Positions 44,345-54,645 of a stretch of 64,000 bases of DNA are shown here, piece after piece; positions within the stretch are counted from its first letter, which is position 1; the number at the start of each line of letters is the position of its first letter. The notes beneath the pieces are model-generated. The model saw only the letters and a list, made by a program, of their open reading frames with translations, was not told where the DNA came from and did not search any database. The position numbers and the translations under genes are program-made. This DNA is from Eledone cirrhosa. Taxonomy: Eukaryota > Mollusca > Cephalopoda > Octopoda > Eledonidae. The stretch lies in assembly GCA_964016885.1 (NCBI GenBank), contig OZ024740.1:296720204-296784203 (forward strand), read 5' to 3'.

Positions 44345-45945
44345 TTCTTTATTAGCCACAAGGGCGCAACAAGAAAGGGGACAATACAAAGACATGCCGG
44401 GGATTTTACATACAGTCGTGTAAAAAATATAAAAACAAACAATTTCAACAATCGAAATCCCCAATAGGGGGGAGGCGCCACAAATGGGTTGTTTAATACC
44501 CCGTCGATAGAACAACCCTCAACTCAAGGAGCGTGTTGTGCAAGTGCTCCTTTCTTCCTTTTGCTCTCTTCCTCAACCTACAGGCTTATAAACAGAGAAG
44601 GCCCAATCACTCGGGCCATTTTCGCTTCATTCACCCACCTTTCAGTAAATTTACTGGGGTGCAGTGCCTCTCTCTCCACCCTGATTCTCCTTCTAAAGTG
44701 ATACTTAAAGAATGGAATCAATTGTTGTCCGGAGAGAAAGGCATCTGTCCTCAGTCCTCTCAACCTCGTCCACCATATAACTTCTTTCACCATAGCCACC
44801 GTACAGAGGAAAACCGCCTCTCTTTCGTTTTTGAAAGAGTCTGGCGGTTTGATCCTTACTATGGATTCGGCAGTCAACTGTATTTGTCCCATACGCGACA
44901 GCAGTTGTTCTGCATAGTTCCACAGGTCGCTTACGCCCGGGCAGTGTACAATTGCGTGCAGAACTGTTTCAATGTCCTGCGCACATCTTGGACACGTCCT
45001 CTTGGAAGGATCCCTGCCAGGGCGTCCGTGCCTGTAGATCTTGTCACGAACCGGTAGAGCTCCTCGGTAGCACTGCCAGGCCAGGGACCTCTGGAAGTTG
45101 TCCATAGGTCCCGGGCGGAAAGTCCTACCAAACATACTGGTGAGCTCATCGTCTTCGACGCCCAGAGTCTCTCCGAGCACGTCGTCGCCCTTGTAACGTA
45201 CAATCCCTCTATAGAATGTCGAAGTGGAGTATCCACTGATTGCTGCGCCCGCTTGCCAGAGGACTGTGAGCGCCTGAGCGCATTCAATGTGCCAGGCGCC
45301 CATCGTTTTCGGTCTTTTCTTCACCCAGGACTGCAGCTCCGTTAGCGAGACGAGCTGTGGGAAAGCCTGTCTCACAAACGGTGCCCACACCGGTTGGGGG
45401 TCGGTGAGGAATACCTGGAGATGCCGCAGCCTCAGCGCATGTTTGCGCATCATCAGCCACAGCATTCCCAGCCCTCCGTTGGAAGGGTGCTGACAGCAGA
45501 CGGATCTCCTCACCAGCGGAGCCTGCTTCTTCCACAGAAACTGGAAGAGCATGCGTTCCATCTTGGCGAGGTGTTCACGGGGACAAGGCACGACAGTCAA
45601 GCGGTAGTAGATGACGGACGCTATGAAAGTGTTCGCCACCTCCGCTCGACCTTTCAAGGACAGTTTGCACTCTGCCCACTTCTGAGTGAGTGCAAACACC
45701 TTGGCCGTGACCTCGTTCCAGTTTTTCTCCACCTGGAGGTCTGGACCGAACCAGACCCCGAGCAATTTCACCGGTCCGTCCGTCCAGCGTCCAACGACGC
45801 TGTCGGATGTCATCGGTTTGCCTCTCCACGTACCGAGTTGCAAACCGACAGACTTGTCTGGGTTTAGTTTTGCTCCCGTCAGCGTTTCGTATTCTTTCAG
45901 TATGTTGCCGATCACCCCGATTTCCGAGGTGCTCGACACCATTAT
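44345..45945 (-). pseudogene. Tx1/L1-like LINE ORF2 C-terminal half, intact frame but 5' truncated
   Basis: A clean 454-codon minus-strand frame (45942 to 44578) begins after the catalytic YxDD, at GAKLNPDKSVGLQLGTW (RT thumb boundary), continues with ANTFIASVIYYRLTVVPCP, LFQFLWKKQ, a long alpha-helical connector, a zinc ribbon CPRCAQDIETVLHAIVHCPG and WWTRLRGLRTDAFLSGQQLI. The frame stops at 44578 and is followed by about 230 bp of 3' sequence ending GTGGCTAATAAAGAAATC. GC-rich relative to its flanks. The absence of stops suggests recent insertion, but truncation leaves it non-functional. Its 5' end joins directly to an inverted PLE fragment at about 45950. Confidence 0.85.
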
Positions 45946-45953
45946 ATATTATG

Positions 45954-46250
45954 GCATTTTTTGCCAGCTTATTATAGGTCTGTGGGTCTACCTCATAAAC
46001 GTTTTTGGTTTTATCGGAGGAGACATGAAGATTAGGGGATTTTTTTATATTCCGCAATTCAGTATTTAAGTAGGCCTGGAATGGTGTGGTGGCTCTACGG
46101 AATTTGATATCTTTGATCATCTTGAAGAGGTTTTCTTCAAATGGTTCAAGTAGGCTGTTGGTGGGTGGTGCCTTATTCGTTTTGAAGCCGAACTTCTCAT
46201 CATTGGTAGATGCTACATCAGGGTTGTCGAGGAAGAAGGCTCTCCATCTA
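45954..46250 (-). pseudogene. PLE (YRDD lineage) N-terminal fragment, inverted copy
   Basis: The minus strand reads NPDVASTNDEKFGFKTNKAP, FEENLFKMIKDIKFRRATTP and ESPNLHVSSDKTKNVYE-like sequence. It is the inverted duplicate of 46345-46641 with only a few differences. Confidence 0.8.
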
Positions 46251-46264
46251 ACCTTGATGTCTCC

Positions 46265-46822
46265 ATGAAGAACATCCCCATCCCCCCAAGGAAACTTTAC
46301 TTAAAAACACTCATCAGACGTACCGACGAGTTCATCAAGCGAATTAGATGGAGAGCCTTCTTCCACGACAACCCTGATGTAGCATCTACCAATGATGAGA
46401 AGTTCGGCTTCAAAACGAATAAGGCACCACCCACCAACAGCCTACTTGAACCATTTGAAGAAAACCTCTTCAAGATGATCAAAGATATCAAATTCCGTAG
46501 AGCCACCACACCATTCCAGGCCTACTTAAATACTGAATTGCGGAATATAAAAGAATCCCCTAATCTTCATGTCTCCTCCGATAAAACCAAAAACGTTTAT
46601 GAGGTAGACCCACAGACCTACAATAAGCTGGCAAAAAATGCCACCACGACCACCTACAAAAAGGTAATAGAGATGGCATTGACTGAGACAAACGCGGCCG
46701 GAAAAGAAATCGCCAAGTCCCTTAAATTACATGACCGAACCGAAACTTTAAGGGTAAAGACCCCGCACTTTACCCTGAAGGACCATAAGGAAAACTTCCT
46801 GTATATATATATATATATGTAG
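46265..46822 (+). pseudogene. PLE (YRDD lineage) N-terminal protein fragment
   Basis: 185 codons: FIKRIRWRAFFHDNPDVAST, NDEKFGFKTNKAPPTNSLLE, then SSDKTKNVYEVDPQTYNKLA, KKVIEMALTETNAAGKEIAK and TLKDHKENF at the end. SSDKTKNVY and TLKDHKENF correspond to the N-terminal fingers region (DKT...Y; LKDHKxNF) that precedes the RT palm seen in copy 1 at 3121-4494. The frame runs into a TA repeat at 46805, losing the palm. It is the sense partner of the inverted copy at 45954-46250. Confidence 0.75.
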
Positions 46823-46952
46823 ATAAATCTACCAAGAGTTTACGGTAGTGTCCAATCCGTATGAAGAACTCAATGTAATCCGGATATCATGGAAAGAAGA
46901 GATGCAATGAAAAATCACTTTCGGTGAAAGATAAACGGAATACAGAGTCAAG

Positions 46953-47595
<643 letters not shown>

Positions 47596-47817
47596 TGGGT
47601 TAGTATTCAGTTGTGGTTTAAAGTTTTTAAGTTTTTACCGGTTGCGCATTTCTAAATGCTTTTCAAAAATAATTTTGAGATAGAGTGTCCGTGCTGTTTG
47701 CTCTGATCAGAGCAAACAGCACGGACACTCTATCTCAAAATTATTTTTGAAAAGCATTTAGAAATGCGCAACCGGTAAAAACTTAAAAACTTTAAACCAC
47801 AACTGAATACTAACCCA
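47596..47817. repeat. Perfect 222-bp palindrome
   Basis: Arms 47596-47706 and 47707-47817 are exact reverse complements with no spacer; the centre is TGCTCTGATCAGAGCA. Right flank joins hAT sequence directly. Confidence 0.9.
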
Positions 47818-47818
47818 A

Positions 47819-48095
47819 GGAGCAACTTGACGAATTCTTCGTCATTATCTTGGCACAGTTGCCGGAAAATTCGTTCATTGAGGGAATGCCGTTTGATAAA
47901 ATTGATGACATCAAGGGCCACCTGCAAGGACTTGCTCAGTGGCTTGCTGAGTTTCTTCACAGCCAAGTGTTGTCGATGAATGACACAATGAACAAAACAA
48001 ATACAGATAGATTTTCTCTCTTCAGAAGAGTGACGAAACCCTTATGTTGGTCGACCATTGCTCTAGCGTCGTCCGTAGCACATGATACAATGTGT
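47819..48095 (-). pseudogene. hAT transposase fragment (ZBED5/SCAND3-like, central part)
   Basis: The minus strand reads CATDDARAMVDQHKGFVTLL, frameshift, then AVKKLSKPLSKSLQVALDVI, NFIKRHSLNERIFRQLCQ and EEFVKLLL before meeting the palindrome at 47817. The first block corresponds to the catalytic-Asp region of hAT transposases (family pattern CTDGAxAMxGxxxGF). It complements the C-terminal fragment at 29557-30300. Inactive. Confidence 0.7.
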
Positions 48096-48102
48096 TGTAT
48101 TT

Positions 48103-48500
48103 GGTCCTAGATGTATGTATTACCTGCCTGTGTGTTGTAGGTAGTCCTAGATGTATGTATTACCTGCCTGTGTGTTGTAGCTAGTCCTAGATGTATGTAT
48201 TACCTGCTTATGTATTGCATCTGGTCCTAGATGTATGTATTACCTGATTATGTGTTGTATGTGGTCCTAGATGTTTGTATTACCTGCTTATGTGTTGTAT
48301 GTGGTTCTAGATGTGTGTGCTACCTCCTTATGTGTTGCATGTGGTCCTAGATGTGTGTATTACCTGCTTATATGTTGTATGTGGTCCTAGATGTGTGTAT
48401 TACCTGCTTATGTGTTGTATGTGGTCCTAGATGTGTGTATTATCTGATTATCTGTTTATGTGGTCCTAGATGTGTGTGCTACCCGCTTCTGTGTTTTTTT
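48103..48500. repeat. 40-bp minisatellite, about ten units
   Basis: Units start GTCCTAGATGTATGTATTAC at 48103, 48143 and onward, each with CCTGCTTATGTGTTGTAT. Later units carry GTGTGTAT in place of TATGTAT. The array ends in a T-rich tract. Confidence 0.9.
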
Positions 48501-48754
48501 TTTTCTTTTTTTTATACGCTTGAGTCAATAATTTCAGACATGAAATACATTGTTATCGAAATACATTGTTAAGGAAAGACAAGATTCTAACTGGCTGCGC
48601 TTGAAGTGTCCTTGACCCAGTTGACTGTGCGTTTTTCCATTGTTAGGATCTCAATTACCGGTTAATGTCTAAACACGCCTGCATACCTGCTCACAGCTGC
48701 GGTCAGACCATAGTTATGCTGTCTGCGTGCTCATTCAAGAAAATAACTATAATA
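48501..48754. other. Short unassigned spacer
   Basis: Nothing recognised. Confidence 0.4.
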
Positions 48755-48915
48755 ATAATCATTTTTTTTCTGCTTTTGGCACGGGACCAGCGATTGTCCC
48801 AGCGCATTGTTGGTGCTTTGTTTTGTCGACTCCGTGGGGGTGAGGGGCATGGTTGGCCTCGACGGGATTTGAACTTGGAGCGTAGAGGGCCATAGCTCTA
48901 TGCTGTAAAGCAATT
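48755..48915 (-). mobile_element. Cephalopod-type tRNA-derived SINE
   Basis: Minus strand: B-box AAGTTCAAATCCCGTCGAGG, ACCATGCCCCTCACCCC and the 3' end CTGGTCCCGTGCCAAAAGC. Confidence 0.8.
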
Positions 48916-48917
48916 AT

Positions 48918-49105
48918 TAAAATAATTGTTCCTACTTTTGGCACAAGGCCAGCAATTACACAGTACATTACTGGTACTTTATTTTATCGACCCCGTAAGG
49001 ATGAAAGGCAAAGTTAACCTCGGCGGGATTTGAACTTAGACCATAAAGGGCCGTAACTCTTTGCTGGAAAGTTTGGCGTCCGAACCTCTACCGATACTAC
49101 CAGTC
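48918..49105 (-). mobile_element. Cephalopod-type tRNA-derived SINE
   Basis: Minus strand: GGTAGTATCGGTAGAGGTTC-like head, AAGTTCAAATCCCGCCGAGG B-box, GCCTTTCATCCTTACGGGGT, and CTTGTGCCAAAAGTAGGAAC. It follows the previous SINE tail-to-head, a tandem pair. Confidence 0.85.
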
Positions 49106-49194
49106 CAATAATACGGAATTGTAACACTTTCAATTATACGAACTCTTTCGAAAGTCAATAGTTGACATGATCTTGTATCAGTAATGATGGTAAT

Positions 49195-49665
49195 ATATAT
49201 ATGTGTGTGTGTGTAAGTGAATGGCTTGTGTGTGTTTGTATGCATGAGTGTTGGTGTGTGAGTGAGTGAGTGTGTGTGCGTGTGTGTGTGTGAGTGTGTG
49301 TGTGTATCGTACGTATGAGTGTCAATAAGTGAGTGGTTTTTTGGGGGGGGGTTAATGCGCGGGGACATAGAAATGATCGGGCTGGATACCCGATAGCGCA
49401 GTCAAACCACTGAGAGTGAAGGACCCCTAGCCCTTGTCAGGGCATTCTTCTAGGTGAATGCATCTCAGGAAACTGGGTTAACTCCGACATAAAACCTGCA
49501 GCTCAGTAGTTACCGATGATGTTGATCTTTTCTTCTTTTCGGGTTATAGCTACTGTCGCTCAGAGAATGGGATTGGCTCAGTGCTCAGTCTTTCCTCACT
49601 TTAAAAATATTTTCACGCACAGGCATTGCACGATAGAATTAATTAATAATTATTAATACTGTTAT
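49195..49665. repeat. Dispersed repeat (family D), copy 1
   Basis: Begins with a TG-rich stretch (GTGTAAGTGA), then GCGGGGACA, a block CCCTAGCCCTTGTCAGGGCA and CATCTCAGGAAACTGGGTTA, ending ACGCACAGGCATTGCACGA. A second copy is at 60173-60625. No reading frame shared by both copies. Class unknown. Confidence 0.75.
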
Positions 49666-49804
49666 TATTATTGTTATTATTGTTATGACCATGCTGTAAA
49701 ATAGAGAGGGCCCATGAGTCCAGTAAGACATCCTTTCTAGTGCTGGTTGTACGAATAAAAGCATCCACTCCATCCTGTAAAGTGGTGCTGGTGTTAGGAA
49801 GGGC

Positions 49805-50731
49805 ATGCAACCAGTATATATACTACTGCCAAAAACTATGAGCACAACAAATGAGAATTGCAACAACTGCGCCAACAGCAATAACACTAACCATGTTGGG
49901 GCTGCACACGGTGGTGGGGTGGCTGGTGCGGCCATGTGCGAGAACCTCCCGACCGTCATCAAGCAATCGCACAACAACAACAACTGTGCAAACAGCAATA
50001 ACACTAACCATGTTAGGGCTGCGCATAGTAGTGGGGTGGCTGGTGAGGCCATGTGCGAGAACCCCCCCGACCGTCATCAATCACACTACAGGAAAAGGAA
50101 CAAGAATATGAAGACATCGCATCTCAGAGTGGCAACACTTAATGTTTGTACTCTCACAGGTAGATCTGGTAAAATAGTGGAGATGCTGGAGAGAAGGCAT
50201 GTGGATGTGTGCTGCGTGCAAGAGGTGAGATGGAGAGGTTCCTCTGTGAGACTAATCGCAGGCAAACATCTTAGTTATAAGCTTTTCTGGGTGGGTAATG
50301 ATGGTGGGTTAGGGGGAGTAGGCATTTTCCTGGCTGAGAGATGGATCGATAAGACAATAGAGGTAGTTCGAGTTAGTAATAGAATAAATAAGCTTAGATT
50401 AGTTGTAGGCAAGAGTTTACTGACAATCATCTCTGCCTATGCTCCCCAGACAGGCCTAGGTAAAGAAGAGAAAGACTGCTTTTACGAGCAACTTTTACAA
50501 ACAGCCGCAATGACTGAGGACGGAGACATCGTTATGCTAGCAGGAGACTTCAATGGTCATGTTGGACAACTCCAGGATGATTACACTGGAGTACATGGTG
50601 GGCACGGTTACGGCTCAAGAAATGAAGGAGTGAGACTTCTTGAATTTTGTGATGCAACTACACTAACCATTTGCAACACCTGCCAACCACCTAATAACCT
50701 ACAAATTAGCCGAGCACATAAGCCACATTGA
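49805..50731 (+). pseudogene. LINE AP endonuclease domain
   Basis: 308 codons. The N-terminus has a 39-residue tandem duplication (CANSNNTNHV...AMCEN, 117-bp unit at 49865 and 49982). The endonuclease follows: LRVATLNVCTLTGRSGKIVE, DVCCVQEVRW (catalytic Glu in QE), LLTIISAYAPQTG (catalytic Tyr), MLAGDFNGHVG (catalytic Asp and Asn). The final block HIDFLLVRQWD is displaced to another frame, so a frameshift near 50725 breaks the protein just before the last catalytic His region. Family role: nicks genomic DNA to prime reverse transcription. Confidence 0.85.
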
Positions 50732-51943
50732 CTTCTTGCTAGTTAGGCAGTGGGACAGGCAGATGGTGTCAAATATCAAGACATACCCCGGGGAAGAATG
50801 TACCCCACAGCATAGGTTAGTCGTTAGTTATATCTCAGTAAGCAAAAGACGGAATGAGACATACAGGAAGGTGTGGAGAAGAAAGGTTTGGAAACTAAAA
50901 GATCTTTCACTAAAATACAAATTTAGGAAAGCCCTTCAAGATGTGTATGATGAAAAAGAAGACGATTTAGAGTTGTATGACATAGATGATAACTGGAATT
51001 TCTTATGTGACAACTTACTGCAGTCTACTGAAGAAACTTGTGGCTGGAGCAGAGCTCCAACCAGTCAGAAAGTGACCTGGTGGTGGAACAGCACGGTAGA
51101 TAGGGCCATTAGAGACAAAAGACTAGCATGAATGCTTGGAAAAATGGTGAGAGTAGAGAAAGATATACAGCCGCTAAGAGCGAAGCTAGACGTCAGGTGT
51201 ACTTAGCACGCAGGGAGGCTGAGAGTAGGAGGTTTTCCAATGTTCTGCGACGGGAAGATCAGAGATGTGTGGTGTTCTGCATTTCAAGGCAGTGTGTCAG
51301 TGCAAATCAGGATGTTGTTGGAGATAAATGTGTCCGGAATGATGCCGGTGTACTTAGTGTCACAAATGATCAGAAAAAGGAGGCCTGGAAATGTCATTAT
51401 GAGAGACTGATGAATGTAGAGAACGAATGGGAGAGAGAGAAATTACCCTCAGTAGATCCAACAGAGGGACCAGATATTGAGATTGACGAATATAGGGTCC
51501 AAGAGGCGATTAAGGAAATGAAGAATGGTAAGGCCACTGGATCGTCGGGGATAGTTGCTGAGATGCTGAAGGCATCAGTGGACGTAGGCACTAAACTGGT
51601 TGCACGCATCATCAATCAGGCTATTTATGGTGGTGTCATACCCAATGACTGGTACAGCAGTATTCTCATAAATTGCTACAAAGGTAAAGGGGATGCTCTG
51701 GAGAGGACAAATTATAGGGGCATAAAACTGATGGATCAGGTTATGAAAGTGGGAGAAAGGATATTAGCGCAACTACTTAGAGAAAGAGTCAAACTAGATG
51801 ATATGCAGTTTGCTTTTGTGCCTGGGAAAAGTACAACAGATGCCCTCTTCTTAGTGAGACAATTACAAGAGTTCTTAGAGAAGAATAAGCCACTATACTT
51901 AGCTTTTGTTGACCTAGAGAAGGCCTTTCATAGGGTACCCTGA
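50727..51943 (+). pseudogene. LINE linker and reverse transcriptase, first part
   Basis: Continuing from HIDFLLVRQWDRQMVSNIKT, a basic linker (RRKVWKLKD), a stop at 51131 that separates two frames, then RT motifs: IKEMKNGKATGSSGIVAEML, SILINCYKGKGDALERTNYR then GIKLMDQVMKV, FAFVPGKSTTDALFLVRQL, and LAFVDLEKAFHRVP (motif A with catalytic Asp). It ends at TGA (51941-51943) where relatives have Arg (CGA), a CpG-type decay. Confidence 0.85.
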
Positions 51944-52590
51944 TCTGTCATCTGCTGGTCCCTAAAGAAACTAGGTGTTGAGGAAGGCTTGTGAGGAGAA
52001 TGCAAGCTTTGTACAAAGGTGCTGCAGTAAAGTGAGGGTAGGAATAGAGTTTAGTAACGAATTCCAGAAAGAAGTAGGAGTACATCAAGGTTCGGTCCTC
52101 AGCCCGCTCTTGTTCATTATAGTCCTCCAAGCCATAACAGAGGAGTTTAAGACTGGCTGTCCATGGAAACTTCTCTATGCTGACGATCTGGTACTTATAA
52201 CAGAATCATTAGAGAAGCTAGAGAATAAATTCTGGCTATGGAAACAGCAGTTGGAATCAAGAGGCCTGAGAGTGAACATAGCTAAAACAAAAGTGCTGAT
52301 AAGTAGAAAAGAGTACAAAACTCTGATTCCGTCAGGGAAATGGCTATGTTCGATATGCAGAAAAGGAACTGGTATAATGTAGTGGGATAGTGAAAGAAGA
52401 CATAGTAGAGGAAGACCACAAAAAACATGGGTGGAGGTGGTGATCGTAGACCTAAGATCACTGAAGCTCACGGTGGAGATGACGAAGGACGGTGACAAGT
52501 GGAGGGATGCTGTGCTGAATAGAACCTGTCCCACCCTTGCAAGCAGGGAAAAGCGGACGTAAAATGATGATGATGATGATGATATATATA
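51944..52590 (+). pseudogene. LINE reverse transcriptase second part and C-terminus
   Basis: After frameshifts: EVGVHQGSVLSPLLFIIV (motif B), LLYADDLVLITES (motif C, YADD), LRVNIAKTKVLISRKE, then GKWLCSICRKGTG, which is the start of a cysteine-rich finger. The finger and about 600 bp are deleted; the sequence resumes at RGRPQKTWVEVV and DKWRDAVLNRTCPTLASREK. The last codons run into the ATG-repeat tail. Confidence 0.8.
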
Positions 52591-52599
52591 TATATGTGT

Positions 52600-54057
52600 G
52601 TGTGTATGTCATCATCATTATCATCATCATCACCGTTTTACATCCGTTCTTCCACGCTAGCATGGGTTAGATGGGTTGTCCTGTTGTGGGCAGTGTCCGG
52701 TTGGCTGACCTTGTCTTGCTCATACGGGAACTGACTCTGGCTTGATTTCTACAGCTGGATGCCCTTCCTAACACCAACCTCATTTACAGTGAGTGGTGGG
52801 ACTTTTTTTCCGTGGCACCTACACGTCCACTTTACAGTGTGGGCTGGGTGCTTTTTTGCCGTGGCACCTCCACAACCACTTTGCCATGGGAGGGTGTGGC
52901 AGCATATAGTCTATATGCTTCAGCTTCGGCTTGTACCCGTGGGGGGGGGCGGGTCTTCTGTATTACTGCGTGACGCCAAAGGTCACGGTCGTGCGTCATC
53001 GCCTTTGAGAGGTGTAATTGGGTAAGGTCGGCTTTTATCACCTCATCCCAGGTCTTCTTGGGCCTCTCCACTCCACGGTTTCCATCGACTTCTAGTGCTC
53101 TGCACCTTTTTATGCAGATTTCATCCTTCATACGCATCACATGTCCATACCAACACAACCGCCTCTCCTGCACACAGCATTTTATTCCTCTTATGCTCAG
53201 TCTCTCTCTCAATTCATTGATGCTTTGCCGTTCGCGTATATTACTATTACACATCCATCGGAGCATGCAGGCTTCGTTTCTTTCTAATCTACGCAAGTCT
53301 TCCACCGTCAGCGCCCAGGTCTCACTACCATGTAGCATTGCTGTTCGTATACACGCATCATACAGACTGCCTTTCATTTTGAGGGAAAAGCCTTTTGCAG
53401 CTAGCAGTGGCAATAGCTCCCTGAGCTTCTTCCATCCCGTTCTTACCCTAGTTATTGTACTTTCCGAACACCCACTCCGCTGCTAATTCGGTCACCTAGG
53501 TAGTAGAAGCTGTCTACTGTTTCTACAGAGCCATCCCAGAGATTGGTGGTACTTGTTTCCTGTGGCTGTTTGCTGCTTGCTGTCTCGGCACAGCTGCTAC
53601 ATGTGAAGCATACATTCTTAGTTAAGCTTCCTGAGATCCCGCTACATCTCTTGTGTACCCATTGTTTGCATTTGGGGCAGAGAATGGAGTTCCTACCTAC
53701 ACCTTTCCTACATACTGAGCAAGGCCATTTCCCTGAGGGGATCTGGGTTCTGTTTTCTCGTCTACTTACAAGGACCTTAGTCTTTGTCAGGTTGACTTTG
53801 ATACCCTTTCTAGTCCCTGCTTCCAAGTTTGGAATTTCTTCTCTAGTTCTACCATAGATTCAGCTATAAGTGCGAGGTCATCAGCATACAGGAGTTCCCA
53901 TGGGCATCCGGTCTTAAACTCCTCCGTTTTTGCCTGCAGGACTATGATGAACAGGAGAGGACTAAGAACAGAGCCCTGGTGGACACCAACTTGTACGCTA
54001 AATTCCTCGCTATACTCATTGCTAATCCTAACTTTGCTGACTGCTCCCCTATACATG
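52600..54057 (-). pseudogene. AP-endonuclease LINE, 5' truncated, minus strand
   Basis: The minus strand begins inside the RT: VGVHQGSVLSPLLFIIVLQ, LLYADDLALIAES, then KVNLTKTKVLVSRRENR, a complete treble-clef finger CSVCRKGVGRNSILCPKC then KQWVHKRCSGI, SVETVDSFYYLGDRISSGVG, then (52832-53413) ACIRTAMLHGSETWALTVED, NEACMLRWMCNSNIRERQSI, RLCWYGHVMRMKDE and RPKKTWDEVIKADLTQ. Frameshifts are near 53452 and 53800. The 3' end is about 230 bp, ending in a TGATGATGATGATAATGATG tail. This copy supplies the finger missing from its partner. Confidence 0.85.
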
Positions 54058-54140
54058 GCTTATATATCTATATCTATATATATATACATATATGTATATA
54101 TATATGTATGTGTGTATATATATATATGTATTTATATATA
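54058..54140. repeat. TA/TG microsatellite
   Basis: Compound TA/TG run at the 5' truncation point of the minus LINE. Confidence 0.85.
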
Positions 54141-54529
54141 TATGATAATGGTATGGTTCTGAACATCAGAGCAAGAATTATCAGTTTAACATCTCTCCAA
54201 GAATTGTTAGTTCTTGTCAGTTTTTATATCTATTTTTTTATGTTAGCGTGAGTGGGATATTTTTACGTATGTTTAGGAAGGGGACTTGTATGCTGTTGAA
54301 ATAATTGTTTTTAAAGTTTGATGTCCTTACTTTTACTCAGTTCCACAGAGCTGATATTCAACTACGTGGAATGGTAATCTTTTTTGACCAGTAGCACAAG
54401 AAAATCACTGTAATTAAATGTGAACATATGACCATTGTCTCAGTAAGACTACAACCTTAATGTCACAACAGTTAATATACCGTGGTTGATTTTATTGATT
54501 TTTGACTGGTACTGGCTTGGTCTGTGATG
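54141..54529. other. AT-rich spacer, nothing recognised
   Basis: No gene or repeat identified. Confidence 0.4.
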
Positions 54530-54645
54530 ACCCATCCAACCCTTGTTAGCAGGGATAAACAGGCCTTAAATGATGATGATGATGGTGGTGGTGATGGTGT
54601 TGACGGTGGCGGTGGTCGTGGTGGTAGAGGTGGTGGTGATTTTTG
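54530..54645 (+). mobile_element. 3' tail of an AP-endonuclease LINE with expanded trinucleotides
   Basis: CCATCCAACCCTTGTTAGCA then GGGATAAACAGGCC and ATGATGATGATGGTGGTGGT. The ATG tail has diversified into GGT/GAT/GTG triplets to about 54640. Confidence 0.65.

Larger units (their letters stand above)
49690..52590 (+). mobile_element. AP-endonuclease LINE, nearly full length with an internal deletion
   Basis: From a 5' leader (49690-49800) through endonuclease, reverse transcriptase and a truncated C-terminal region to the 3' end CGGACGTAAA followed by ATG repeats (52560-52590). It meets a second, oppositely oriented element tail to tail at about 52590-52605. This is the type often annotated in cephalopod genomes as craniofacial-development-protein-2-like. 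Confidence 0.85.

Noticed and set aside
46086..46268. Plus-strand frame MVALRNLISLIILKRF
   Set aside because: It is antisense to the PLE coding segment; the same peptide appears on the other strand at 46297-46509 because of the inverted duplication.
48103..48500. CRISPR-like array
   Set aside because: Units are 40 bp head-to-tail without distinct spacers, in an animal genome; a minisatellite explains it.
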